Shown here: positions 1 to 11,904 of the stretch, one piece after another | Layout of the letters: each line of letters begins with the position of its first letter | Numbering within the stretch: position 1 is the first letter of the stretch | Source: Plectrocnemia conspersa | Taxonomy: Eukaryota; Arthropoda; Insecta; Trichoptera; Polycentropodidae | Length of the DNA stretch: 64,000 nt | Direction: 5' to 3' | Assembly (NCBI GenBank): GCA_009617715.1 | Contig: VTFK01000089.1 | Coordinates: 62,001-126,000, forward strand | Made by a program: the position numbers and the translations under genes | The notes under the pieces: generated by a model | What the model saw: only the letters and a program-made list of their open reading frames with translations | Told to the model about the DNA's origin: nothing | Databases searched by the model: none

Positions 1-420
1 GAAAAATAAATAATTAATTTAATATATATATGTATATAACATTATGTATAAAACATATACATAAAGAAGCATATAATGAAGCATATAAATAATCTGGGTT
101 TCGTGAACACTAGCTCGTTGAAATCTTTACCTTTTTAATCAATCTTTGTACATATTTATTATTTATACAATTATCTATATTAGTTAAATTAATTAATAAA
201 ATAAATAATATTCCTCATTATAGTCACTACTTAAAAACGGTAAATAGTAACTTCTTATCTTACTCGCTCATCAGTCATTACAGAATTATGCAACTCTAAA
301 ATTGAGTATAAAAATGACACGTCTCACACAAATTGGATTGCCATATACTAAATTGGATAATTTCATTCTAATTGAATCATTACAAGTGTGGAATGGCACA
401 TTCAAGTAAATTTACGGCCC
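1..420. other. AT-rich non-coding DNA, nothing recognised
   Basis: This is low-complexity A/T-rich sequence without a coding signal, a repeat match elsewhere in the window or a clear hairpin. Confidence 0.6.
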
Positions 421-900
421 GTCCATAACGTAACGTGATCTCAAAATTGCGCATGCGCCGCACGCGGAGCTGTTATTCATTTTCGCTTCCGTTTTATGGT
501 TGTTAATTGGCCGAAGTGCCGTTTAACTACCCGTTTGTTCTATCCGCTGCTACTGTTATAATATATGCTACACAAGGAACCGGTTGCACGGCGGCGAGGG
601 ATGCTGCGTGCGTATTTTTTGTCCAGTTGAAAGTCCAGTTTCAGGAACGATAGGATCGGTCCAGTTACTAAATTAAACTGCTCTCCGGCAAACGCCAATC
701 AGGTGATGGCGCATCGTAATTAGCTCGGCGATGATACATTCCGTCGAGCGCGTAATATCGAGATAAGATACGTAAAAAGATAACCGCAGCAAATGCGGTG
801 ACCATGCGTCGGCTATTTGCGGTCCGACGTACGTGTCTGGCTTGCTTGTGCAGTGGCAGGTCGTTAAAAATGAGATGTGGGAGAAACTTCCATAAAAAAA
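420..900. promoter_or_regulatory. GC-elevated island with NRF1-like site, possible enhancer or promoter
   Basis: Base composition shifts sharply here compared with both flanks. The island contains the perfect palindrome GCGCATGCGC at 449-458, which is the consensus of NRF1 (Erect wing in flies), a GTAATTAG homeodomain-like core near 717 and a CCAATCAG box near 694. Short overlapping open frames on the minus strand (about 668-916) have no recognisable domain and are treated as chance. Such complex islands inside AT-rich insect DNA are often conserved non-coding elements, but conservation cannot be tested here. Confidence 0.3.
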
Positions 901-1265
901 TGTCATAAGAAATCACATATTAACTATCATATATATATTTATTAATATATAACTTTCTGTTTGTTTGTGATATTAAAAGGTTGTTTTATAAAAATCACTA
1001 ATTTACACACAAGCAGCTGTTAAAGTTTTCCAGGCCCAAAAATTTATAATGTGATTTATAGAAATTTCAGTATTAAAATGTGATTTGAATTCTAAAAATA
1101 ATGTTAACGATCTCAAAATAAAGTAGTTTTGATTTTTATCAATGATACCTGGGATCTATGTCGATTTATTATATCAACAGAATCTGAAAGTTTCCCAATT
1201 ATATCAAGGATTTGATGACATGCGAATTTTATTGCTGGTCTATTTATATCAGAACTGTGAATTAT
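900..1265. other. AT-rich spacer
   Basis: No coding or structured element is seen in this spacer. Confidence 0.55.
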
Positions 1266-1272
1266 TTATCTT

Positions 1273-1567
1273 TTAAATTTACCACTGTAACATGAAAGGC
1301 TCAATATATTACAGCAGAGTATATCTGTATCAACTAAGTAAGTTAATTAGACATAATGAATACCTAAAATTAAGTATGAACCATCAGACTTCTTAGTTTG
1401 AAAATCGGTGACATCTTTATTAATATGTGTAATATAATTTATAATTAATATATGTCATTTTGTAGTTGGGGCCGGTTTGTTTAAAATATATTTTTTTACT
1501 TTTTAATTCTGGGACTCGATCCCTCAAGCTCAGAGTTACTAATCTGAGACATTACGGACCGCGCTAT
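1273..1567 (-). repeat. tRNA-derived SINE, family 2, copy 1
   Basis: Read on the minus strand, this starts with a tRNA-like head. A B-box-like block, GGGATCGAGTCCCA, lies at about 1511-1524. It is followed by an A/T-rich body containing AAACCGGC and ends with CATGTTACA near 1290. The same order of blocks occurs at 20890-21110. Shared head, body and tail in two unlinked places define a dispersed repeat. A SINE mobilised by a partner LINE is the natural reading. Confidence 0.55.
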
Positions 1568-3555
1568 TCAATATTATTGAGGTTGAAAATACAAAAAAAA
1601 AACAGATAATACATGGCTTTACTATATATTATATTATATACAGTATGGATATGTAGATAGTTATTATTATTTATAGTTTGGTGTTACTATCTTAGTTCTT
1701 CGATTTATATTACTCGATGCGGGAGATAAAAACTTGAAGCGTCTTTTAACTATATAAGTAACGCAATTGGCGCAGGAAATAATAAAATTGCTATTATATC
1801 ATAGATCATTTTATTGAAATATTTTTTACGCACGTGTTTTATTGATACAAAACCCAAAAAAATATTCTCACGAGTCACCACTGTCCACATATGACAGCGA
1901 GATGCCGCGACCGCAAAATCATACGTCAATTTCGACGAATAGCAATAAATTGTTGTTGATCGCTGCGGTTGCATATGTTATTTGATTATTTGTATTCAAT
2001 AGTTATTTTTTGTGTGGAATTTAGAGGCACTCCATCAAAATCGTAAAATGATGTTTTTTATACGTTTAAAAGCGATTTGTGACGTTGACGTTAAAAGCTC
2101 GCGAGCTTTCCGAGCTAACGAACAATGAATGAGTTAATTCACGATTTTTTCTATAGGTTTAATATCAATAAAAAAGAAAGCTTATATATGTTCACACTAT
2201 TTTTTGTTTGTTACCATACATGTTTCGGAATTGTTATTTAAAATAATATTAAATCTTCATCTATGATGGGTCCATCCATTGTTCGAATTCGAAGAAATGT
2301 CGGGTCAATTGATTCTATGCGAACTCATATCGTTTTTTTCTATAGATGAAAATAATCAGATGTTTGTTAGTTTTGATCTGGGCAAACCATTGTATTTATC
2401 TTGTATGCAATTACAGTTATCAGTTCTAAAATATGTATATAATTTAACATAATTTTGTTACATTTTATATGTTGCATATAAATTCTCACGCATGATTTAA
2501 GTTCGGATAAAAGAAACGGCTCACGTTTTCAACTACCAATTTTTATGAAGGCTGTTAAATTTTAATTCCTTTAAGGGTAATACTTAAAAGAGATGCTGAC
2601 AACCCAAATTGCAAGTCAAAATTTTAATCGCTGATTTTACGTGCTATAATAATCAATTACCATTCATGATGTGTCGTCTTAAAACTTACAGTGTTTATAT
2701 TTTATAAAAACATAACTATATGAAGTTATTATATTTAATAATTAATATTTGCAAAAAATATTATGTACTGACAAATTCAAAATTAATAAATATACATAAT
2801 ATATTTTTTATATAGATGACATTAAATAATTCAACATAAAAAATATCTACTGATTTAGTAAGTTTTAAAAAAAATGCGCTTTAAAAATAGATGTGTCATT
2901 TATATTAATGTAGATTTCGGCATTATAGGATATAAAAAAAATCTGCATTGATATTTTATATTCAATTAATATTCTTCAGACATATGTGTGTTAATATTTG
3001 CATGATAGTCAATTGTATACATTTATTGTATTATCGAGAATTTTTACATATTTGGTTATAAATTTATTTTAAAATACAATATAATGTTTATTAAAAAGTA
3101 TATAAGAATTGCGCAAATTAGTTTTTTTATCAGTGGTTTGTGTAGAAGAAGTATAACATTATGTAATAATTATATAGATTATTTATGAAATATTGTAATT
3201 TTATTTAATAAAATGAACAGAATCTTTGCATAATTAATATATAATTAAACTAGATATTATAACAATAAAATAGTATTGAAAATTAAATTTTCATACATCG
3301 GTCAATATTTTTTTGCTGATATTTTGCTCCTGGGAAAATTAATCGTTTTAAGATGCTTTTATATATATAAATTTTTACGAAAAATATTAAACTTTCTGTA
3401 AAATAATGATCAGAAATATTGAGTCTATAGTTGAATTATTTTTGGGCTACCGTTTATATTTTTTTACAGTAGTTATGTCTCATGCTTACGTGTGACGGAT
3501 AGCTTTTATTTCAAAGAATTACACTGTATAACAATATTACAATTATAAAAAAATA
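1568..3555. other. AT-rich non-coding DNA with one 16-bp palindrome
   Basis: Mostly low-complexity A/T. A perfect palindrome, AAAGCTCGCGAGCTTT, lies at 2094-2109 just after a tandem GACGTTGACGTT. A short open frame at 1750-1974 on the minus strand has no recognisable domain. Confidence 0.5.
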
Positions 3556-3556
3556 T

Positions 3557-3842
3557 GCGCTGATCCAATTAATATTAATTTTTGAGTGTTTCGCGTTACG
3601 ATTAAAAAATTTTATTTGATAAACGAGCGATGTCTTACAATGCGCGCAGTTCGCATTGCGGCACTTTTTCTGCAACTAAACTGATAATTCATCTCGAGGT
3701 GTATTTGTGTTAAGCATTTCAATATGAATATTTTTGGGTTTCGAAACGAATCTTCTTAATCATATTTCAATACATTTTATTTAAATACAAATGTTTTAAA
3801 ATACGAGTTTTCGAAACTAATTTTACCCTTTAATTCCACTGT
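3557..3842 (+). mobile_element. Pogo-like MITE, degraded copy
   Basis: The block around 3583-3660 (GAGTGTTTCGCGTTACGA, later ACGAGCGATGTCTTACAAT and AGTTCGCAT) matches the block at 36095-36180 in order and spacing. The right end, TTCCACTGTA near 3835, matches the right end of the copy at 36061-36404. CAGTGGAA-type ends next to TA are typical of pogo/Tigger elements and their MITEs. No transposase frame is present. Confidence 0.5.
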
Positions 3843-5424
3843 ATTTCCAATTTTATTGTTATTGACTATATTTTAAAATTTAGTTTAAAATATTCTCATG
3901 GCACAGGAAATAAAATATGTATAGTAATATTTCAGCTTAATGGAAAAAATGCTTGCAATTCGCATTACAACATCTGGAAGCCTTTTATGTTATACATAGG
4001 AAATGCCATTTCATTCGCACTACAGATGTTCAGTAAGACATGCTGCCATCGTATTACCGATTGAGTAGTAAGAATGAGTTACGCAATTAAAATAAAAATG
4101 GATTACGCCAGAGATGCAATCATTTTCTGAAAGGATCGGGTAACGCATGCAACCTGTTGCCAGCGGTCAACAACCAGTGGCGTGCGAGCGCGACCAATTC
4201 GTAATTGGCTGATTACACGGCGACAGATGGATCGACGTGCCACAGACAACTCGTGGCAGGAGAACAAGAAACGTGTCTTGAGGGTAAATTATCATACAAA
4301 AGACCTGAGAGTAGAGCCTAATACACCGTACGGTGTTTATGCCCCAGGACTTTTTTTTTCTAGATTTTACAAGTAATTTGCATACGAAGTATCGCCAATA
4401 ATATTGCACAAGACTTATGAGACGATATTGGGATATCAAACCGTATGAATTATTAGCAATCTGTAACGTTCATTTAGGCTTTAATATCCTCATTATATTT
4501 TTTTTTGGGTGATTCGATTAAGATAGCCTATGTTTATAAAAGACTTGATTTTTTAAAATATTTTATATATTTTTTTATTATACCATACCAATAATAAATA
4601 CAGTGATTTAAGGCTTTTCAAAATTAAATTGATTAAAATTACCTTAGTAAAAAAATTACCTTAACTTAAATTTACAAATTGTTAACAATAAAAAAATATT
4701 GAGCATTTTTTATAATGTAAATTTTATTTTTATTTATATATTTTAAGGCCCAAAGCTTAGATTTAAATTGATCTAGCATAGTCTATAATGATCAATATTA
4801 TTTGTAAATATATGGAATATAAATCAGGTTATTGAATCTTTGTTGAAAAAAAAGTAATCAAGTTTAATCTCAGCAAATAAATGCATATAACCACATATGA
4901 AACGTTACTGTACAAGTAATAAAATCGATTAAGTGTAATGAAATACAGAATAGCAAAAAAATAATTGCAGGGTTTGGTAAAAAAAGGTCACAAAAATAAG
5001 TATATATTAAACACAAATGTTTTTAAAATTCACAAGCATTAACATATTTTATGTGAACTTATATAACACATTCGATTAGATTGATAAAGAAATATTTTTC
5101 CATATTTAATAAATAAAATATTTAATCAAAGAATACATTAAATTATTTTTACTTTGAGGCAAAATATTGTTGCAAAATATTGTTGAATAGTGTTATTAAT
5201 TTAAAAAAAATTTTTGCAATTATTATGATTTTAAAAAAAAATAGTTTTACAATTAACATTTTTTATTAAAGTTTCTATTTCTGTAGATATTAGATTATAT
5301 ACCAAAATTTTAATTGCTTAAATACATATTATTTAAGACATAGCTATCAAAAATATCTCATTTTCGAGATAAAATTGTATTATTAAAAAAAAAAAAAACA
5401 GTTACAAATAATTAAATATTATTT
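3843..5424. other. Non-coding DNA with a small complex island at about 4120-4380
   Basis: The island at 4120-4380 is richer in G+C than its surroundings and contains CCAATTCGTAATTGG, an inverted repeat around a homeodomain-like core. Overlapping open frames occur on both strands (4167-4439 minus, 90 aa; 4182-4376 plus, 64 aa). Neither shows a domain, and mutual overlap suggests chance. The rest is A/T-rich. Confidence 0.4.
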
Positions 5425-5530
5425 ACAACCGAGTGGTTTAATTTGCTGACTATTGACCTGAAAGATATGGATTCGAATCCTATGTATATTTTTTTAACAA
5501 TCTGTTTTTCCATCCTGATATTCAGAAACA
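5425..5530 (+). repeat. tRNA-derived SINE, family 1, diverged copy
   Basis: The segment has CCGAGTGGTT (A-box-like), then TGCTGACTATTGACCTGAAA and a B box, GGATTCGAATCCTATG. The same order is found at 6960 and 51621. The tRNA-Leu/Ser-like GAGTGG motif points to a tRNA-derived promoter. This copy is the most diverged and its 3' body is not well matched. Confidence 0.45.
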
Positions 5531-5739
5531 CTTCTACACTTTTATTATTAAATCTCACGTGGTTGAATTGTCCATCAGCGATTCATCAGGACAATCATTT
5601 TTCTCTTTAATCTTCCTGTCGATCACTTTGTAATCAGTTTATATGCTTATTTGTTGAGATATTTTTCTGTCTTGAATTTTCCACTTCTTATTTAACAATT
5701 ATAATTTTTAAGTCTTTGTGAATAATACAGATTAGGACA

Positions 5740-6900
5740 TACCATGAAGCATCCAATATCACTATTAAAATTTTATTTTGGAACCTCCGAGTTTTTTGTC
5801 GATCCCCTGTTTAAATCTGTACATCTAAATAGACTTTGTCCTCCGGTTCGATATTTAATCGAACTGGAGGATGTTTTCTTTCTCATGATAATCCTAACAT
5901 GGACAGACCAATGCTCATTTGCCTTTGTATCTGGATTCTCATGAGAAGCCATAATAACTGTGTCAGCAAAGGTTGCGTAAGTTATTCTTGTTTGTAGTTG
6001 GCAAGTCTGCTGTACTTATATATTATATTATTAAGTACATTACTAGCGCTAGTACACCGTCCTGAGCTACTTCAGATTTTATTGAATAGACGAAATATTT
6101 TTCATCTTGAGATTTTACTATAAAATATCACTTAGATATGATTTTACAATTTCATATATAGCTGAGGTAGTGCCAATAAAGCTTGACTTATATGCGAAAA
6201 AGCAGCTAAGCTTTCTTCTAATGTAGATTTTTTTATTAATATCGGTGTATTTGTTAAATGCGATGCTCTTGCAGAAAGTCAAATTGGTGGCTTGGGATTA
6301 TCTCTCATTGCTGTAGTATTGAATTTATTCTATGTAACAGTAGCCTCTCAATTTTTTTTTTAGTAAAAAGTTAAAAGACTTATTGGCTTGAAAGATTTCA
6401 CGTTCCCTGGGTGCTTGCTTGGTTTTTGAATAAAGATAACCTGTGCCATCTTCCATTGTGTTGGAAAATATTGGAGGCTTATTATTATATTGCATTGAAA
6501 ATGTTTGTAATAATTTTTATATCTTGCATGCTTAAGATATTTTTTACTACTTAAGCTATTTTTATTTATGATATTTACTAAGGGAAGTCGAGTTGATATG
6601 GTGCTTCCAAAAATTACAATTTCTTCTTTTTCATATTTTAGACATGATGCTAGAAATGGTTCGAGAATGCATATATTTTTTATTTCATTACTTCTTACTT
6701 ATTTTCATTTGGTTTATGCATTTTTGGTTGTTTGATTTTTTGTTGCTTTCTGGAGAGAACAACTTGTTGCCTTAGTTACAGTTAATTTTTTTAGATAGTC
6801 TTTTATTAATTGATTCTTTACAATGCTGTTTTTTTTCTTGGGGGTGTTGGGTGTGGCTTCCTTAATGTGAGCAACTGCTTGATCCTATTTTTTTTTAAAG
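5740..6900 (-). mobile_element. Jockey-type LINE, decayed reverse transcriptase ORF
   Basis: The minus-strand translation in shifting frames shows the order of a Jockey-clade non-LTR reverse transcriptase. At about 6770-6690 it reads YLKKLTVTKATSCSLQKATK, the linker before the RT. At about 6500-6370 are FPTQWKMAQVIFIQKP and then KPISLL, RT block 1. At about 6285-6240 is IIPSHQFDFLQEH (family consensus IIPxHQFGFR). At about 5970-5930 is TFADTVIMASHENPD, the FADD catalytic box with one Asp lost. Several stops and frameshifts interrupt the frame, so the element is dead. The upstream endonuclease domain and the 3' tail are not visible. An imperfect hairpin (CCTCCGGTTCGAT / ATCGAACTGGAGG) lies at about 5840-5872 within the relic. 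Confidence 0.85.
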
Positions 6901-6959
6901 GGAGCATCTAGTTGGTTTTTTTTTGATAATAATGACACATTTAATTAAAGAGTTAAATA

Positions 6960-7100
6960 AACTAGCACGATAGACGAGTGGTATATGTCGCTGACTAATG
7001 CCCTGAACGACCTGGGTTTGAATTCTATTTGGATCTTATTGTTTTTAATTTTTTTTTCGTATCTGGGACATCAGAATTAGTGCTTATTAGATAATTATTA
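6960..7100 (+). repeat. tRNA-derived SINE, family 1
   Basis: The segment runs from AACTAGCACGATAGACGAGTGG through GCTGACTAATGCCCTGAA to the B box GGGTTTGAATTC, then a T-rich linker and TCTGGGACATC followed by AATTAGTG. The copy at 51621-51755 shares every block, including the non-tRNA 3' body, which is strong evidence for one SINE family. It lies just upstream of the Jockey relic on the opposite strand. Confidence 0.65.
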
Positions 7101-7104
7101 ATTC

Positions 7105-8350
7105 GATAATGTATAGAACAGCACAATGTATAAAGCTATGCAATTTTTAAACAATATTTTTTCTGTCTACTACCTATAGCATATAATAAAAAAATGCACA
7201 GATATCTTCTATTAAGGGTAATAAAATTAAATTGTTCTTCTACCACAATCTGTGATATTATCAGTAAGCCCCCTTCAATTAATTAAACGACCTGTCTATA
7301 ATTGAAGTATATTTTTAACGCTAGTCACAAGCCAGGAATTCTTATTAAGTCGTATTCGCGTTGTATGCACGAGTGAAAAGTTAAATATTCTATTTCGAAG
7401 CGATGTGTAATTTTCATCTCGTTAAAAAAACCCGACCAAAAAACCCGCTGGGTGAGATTACTGCAGCAATTACCATGCGACTTAGACACATAAGAAAACT
7501 GTAATGGTCATAAATTTATAGACATTTTAGTCAAATATGTGCTACGATACAAATTGTTTTTTTTTTTTATGTACGTAACATTTTTCAATAGTAATAAATC
7601 ATGTGATGTTTTGATGGAAAAAACATCAATAATATATAATGTAGTATCAGGTAGTACAAGATGGGTATAAATATTTTTTACACTATACTTTGTCAAAAAC
7701 TTACATGAGATTGATGTTTATTTTTTTTTCGTTCAAATTTATGAATAATGAAATGGTGATACAATTTCACTTTTATTAAATGGATTTATATTTATAGTTA
7801 AAATATTCAATGTATTTATAATTATATATTTCATTATGAATCTGCAGGGTTATTGAAAATATTATTTATTGCCATAAATTATTTGTATCTAATATGATAA
7901 AACAGGTAATAAAGAATTATATGTTTTTAGCAGCAAGTTGAATAAGTATTTATTCATAATATTAACCTTAAAAGTAAATTGTTTTATATTGTAAGGTTTA
8001 TTTTGGTTTAGTAAAATGTTTCTTTTTTATCACCTGTTATTTTTATAGCTCAGTTAATTGACTTCCAATTTTTTTCTGAAATGTTATCTATGGCAATTTA
8101 TATATCTTGACAAGAATTAGTAGATTTAGATATTGAATCATACTATTTTATGGTTTTATTTTTTGCTAGCTAAATAAATTTTATTTAAATATGGTGTTAC
8201 TGATTCAGTAAATTTTTAACTATAGACAATTTTTTTTATTCGTCGTTAATAAATTGATACAATTTGTAGATTACAATATATATTAGTTGTATGTTATTAA
8301 ATATTGAATCAGTATTTCTTTGTAATAATATACATACTCTTTGACTGTTT
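7105..8350. other. AT-rich non-coding DNA
   Basis: No coding signal is seen. A slightly more complex patch lies at about 7320-7500. The minus-strand open frame at 7508-7696 lacks any recognisable feature. Confidence 0.5.
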
Positions 8351-8960
8351 ATTGATACTACTAATAAAAAAATGATTTATCTCGCTAAATTGTACACGAG
8401 CATAACTCGCGCCACTCGGCGTTATAAATCCGCTAATTAACAGCGGCAATTACTATCCAGATAAACTCACTGGTTTTAAACGCAAGCATTTAACTAAATG
8501 CAGAATTTCTAGTAGAACAAGAACACTAAAGTCTAGAGTGGCTAATAGCCGATTCGTGCAGGGTAATTAAACGTAGTTCTTAGACTTAACGCCTACGCGG
8601 CAAACATAGAGAGCTTTTTTAACTGAAAATCTTTCGACTGAAAGCTTCGAGCTTCGGCGAACCGAACCGCCTTAATCGAAGTTCGCATAATTTATATATA
8701 AATGGTAGCCGGAACCGGACAGGGCATAAATTACACGGCTGGCAAAATAACGCGATCGGCTAAACACAAACCAGTCCTTGCTGGTTGCAGTCATTAGAGT
8801 GCATCAAACGTATGGTTTGTGATGTCAGGGAACGAAGACGCCTCAATTTCAATTTCCTTGCTGAGGTCGCGTGGATGGAGAACGAGATGTGTCTTCTGAC
8901 GCCTGAGAATGTGAGGCAGGTGTAGCAAAATCTATGAGACGTGACTTTAGCATGGCAGAG
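8350..8960. promoter_or_regulatory. GC-elevated island, possible conserved non-coding element
   Basis: The sequence is more complex than its flanks, with CCGCTAATTAACAGCGG (a hairpin around TAATTA) near 8430. The segment at 8911-8940 recurs at 52715-52745: GTGAG, CAGGTGTA, an A run, then TCTATG and GAC. No open frame is convincing. The island status is inference from composition. Confidence 0.3.
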
Positions 8961-10915
8961 CTTCTATAAAATAAAACACATGAAATATGTATAAATTCTA
9001 TCTTCATTTTACGATTTTCCTCGCCCATCGATTTTAATGGTAGTTAATCAGACTGGTCATCTACTCTTATGCGTTAATTCAGATAATTCAGTCAGGAAGT
9101 ATTTATTTGCTGGAATACTCTTGTGCTCTCAAATAAGTATAGTTCGTAGTTTATCGAATACTAAAATCCATGCATTCTTTCACTGCAAATATGCCTCGCA
9201 TAATCTTTCTCTTAATTTACAGTAATATCCTCGTGCCTTTTAGTTTATAGTCCAATATGCAACATTGTTTTATATTTATAATTTTTCTGATTTTTGTGTC
9301 AGGGTTTTTTTTAAGGTAAAGTTTATTTTTTTGTGCAACAATTGGAATTATTACGTACATTTTGTGTATGTTGATTATACTTTAATTGTTTATTGACTCT
9401 AGGTTTCTAAAGATAAAAGATTTCAGAAGTTGAGAAGGATCGAAGAGTGAAGCGGCGGCTTCTACGATCTTTGATGGTCTGAAAATATTAGTCAAAGGTC
9501 GTACAAATTTAGTGGGTTCAAGCTTGATAGTTCTTAAAGTATAGCTATTTAAAATCCCGAATGAATATTTATTATCCAACATGGATTGTGATGCTAGGAA
9601 ACCATCAATAATAATCGTGATCGAGAATGTATGTGAAGTACTTTGTTGTCGCACAGCCGACTATGCTAATGAACCAGTGGATATATGCTCATTTATAAGG
9701 AGCATTGCGAACATATAAGTGTTCTTTAGCTCTTCAATTCCGAAGTAGACGTTCAAGTGAAAAATTCAGTAGAGGGGAGTATTTAAAAAATGATCGTTAG
9801 TTGCTCGCATTTCCGTATTTATATAAAAGACCCTTTCGAGTTTGTTTTCCATCCCTTTCGGTGGAACGGCCGAGTTTTGGAACAGATTCCTATTTGAGTA
9901 GCAATCGGGTTACCCTTTCTCAACGCGTTTTAGATGGATGCATTTAATCTTTCTGATTCATAGTACAGTAATAATATAAAAACCTCGATATATCGGACTA
10001 TTGCGGGTGAGGTAGTGTCCATTAAAGTTTAAAGTCTGTTATATAAAAGTAGGTTTTCCGAATGTGTTTTTTTAGTAATAAAAAAAACGGCATTATACAA
10101 TTTCAGTGAAGTTTCCATTAATGGATTGAAAATATTATGTGATATTAAACAATGATGATGTAGGTCAGAATTTTTTTTTATCAAATTAAAATAAATAAAC
10201 AATCACTTTTCGAAAGCACATTATTTGAATGTAGGTATAAAGGTAAAGATAAGACGTGGTTATTATGCGCAGAACATTGTTTTCAAGATGTTCTTAACAA
10301 TTTTCACATTTGAACGGATATCTTGTCCGTTTTATCTACATTATTTTTAAACTATTTTTTTGTATATCACATACTAAAATTGGCTTAGTCGTTTAATAGC
10401 ATCATGCTTGTAAATTTTGCTAAAAGCTTTTTGACCGTTTTAGATGTACTGATTTAATCCTTGCATTGGATTTTCTAACCGTTGAACGATTGGGTGGTTC
10501 AATTGATAAACAGGACATAACAATATTTATGTAAACTTGGTTTAAATAAACATAGCATATGTATATGTATGTTTACTTTGATTACATCTGCCAATCATAT
10601 TAGTCTAATCTGCTTGACTTTTACATATTTCAAAATCCTGTCAAGATACAAATTTAAGATCGCAAATAAATGACATATGACAAGTTTATATATTTTACCC
10701 GATAGTACTGTTGTTTTTAACAATCTTTCTTAAAGTATTTTGCATTGTTACATTGCCTTTACATACCAAGAGTTTATTTAAATTTTATTTAGAATGGGTA
10801 ACTATTTAGCAATTAAAATTTTATTTGAAAATATTACGCTGTATCATATTTTAATAAAAAAACAGCAATACGAACAATAAAAATAAATCATTTGTGATGT
10901 ATTGTAAAACGTTTT
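8960..10915. other. Non-coding DNA, mixed composition
   Basis: The stretch 9380-9960 is less A/T-rich and contains a 90-aa minus-strand open frame (9382-9654) without a recognisable domain. A chance frame or a non-coding island are both possible. The rest is A/T-rich. Confidence 0.4.
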
Positions 10916-10924
10916 AGATATTTA

Positions 10925-11430
10925 AGTGTCAGAGATAGTTGAAAAATCGATCAAAAAAAAATTAGAAGTGGAAAACCAGTAATAGTGAATGATGTCAGCT
11001 TCCAAAAGAATAAAACTACAACTATTGAAATAATTTTTGATAAACATAATCAAGTGTGCAGGTGCACGGTAAAAAAACTGGACAAGGTGTGAACTGTGTA
11101 AATGGATAGCTTTGGAAGTTAAAAATGCTATTTTTACTATATCTGATAACTGGAGACGAAAAATGGATTCTATATTCGAAAAAGTAGAGAAAAAATAATG
11201 ACAATATAAAGGATAATCTTAACAAAAAAGTAGTTTTGTGTCTGGTGTAATTGTAAGGGCATAGCTTATTTTTAGGCACTCTAACAACAAATGTATAGCT
11301 TTGTTGTATTTAGCTGGATCGTTTAGATGCAGAAATTAAAAAGTACGGGTTTATTAATAGCTAGTAAAATTAACATAAAATAAAATCTAGGTCTTTAGAT
11401 GAAAGACAATACGCCATTCTACATAATTTT
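10925..11430 (+). mobile_element. Mariner transposase relic (Tc1/mariner superfamily)
   Basis: Plus-strand translation gives TGDEKWILYSKK at 11149-11184, the block around the first catalytic Asp of mariner. It is followed by KKVVLCLV near 11225, LDRLDAEIKKYG near 11315-11350, and KDNTPFY near 11402-11422 in place of the usual QDNARPH block that carries the second Asp. RSGRPVIVND-like residues near 10965 fit the N-terminal part. Stop codons fall where the family has Trp residues, and frameshifts occur, so the gene is dead. Terminal inverted repeats were not identified. Confidence 0.75.
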
Positions 11431-11696
11431 TAATTATAGACTATAAACTTAGTTAGACTTTAAAGGTTTAAAAATCAATAATAAAAATGATTTTTAGAGG
11501 TCAAAAAATATAATAATCATGATCAGGTAGAATCAGGAAAATCTGTTTATTTTGCCTCAAAAACAGCCACGTTTTATGAAAGAGACATTGACAGCAATTT
11601 AAATAATTGCTTCATTTAAAAAATGATATAGCTTTTTGATCCACTTACATATATTTATTTCATGGACTATTTAAATGCGCCAATATATAAAATAAT

Positions 11697-11904
11697 TGTT
11701 CCATAAAACGAAGTTTTCGTGCATTACTATTGGATAGGTTAGGTGCGAGTGAGCGGTAGCGAGCGAGCATTGTTCAGAACAGTGAACATCTTATAAATAA
11801 TTCTCTGCAACAAATCCTTTTCCAAAGAAAAAATCTGAATTTACTTTACAAAAATTCTTACAAAGAAACCTTATTATTCACAAACAATTTGTTTTATGGA
11901 ACAA
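11697..11904. mobile_element. Small MITE-like element with 14-bp inverted ends
   Basis: TTGTTCCATAAAAC at 11697-11710 is the exact reverse complement of GTTTTATGGAACAA at 11891-11904. The enclosed roughly 180 bp is non-coding and includes GGTAGCGAGCGAGC. Size, perfect inverted ends and lack of coding fit a MITE. A target duplication is not clear because the flanks are A/T-rich. Confidence 0.45.

Noticed and set aside
4167..4439. 90-aa minus-strand and 64-aa plus-strand frames as coding
   Set aside because: They overlap each other, lack any recognisable domain and lie in a small island better explained as non-coding.
10009..10017. let-7-like seed TGAGGTAGT (also at 6163-6171)
   Set aside because: Only nine bases match and the flanks do not form a precursor hairpin. 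The second occurrence lies inside a LINE relic.
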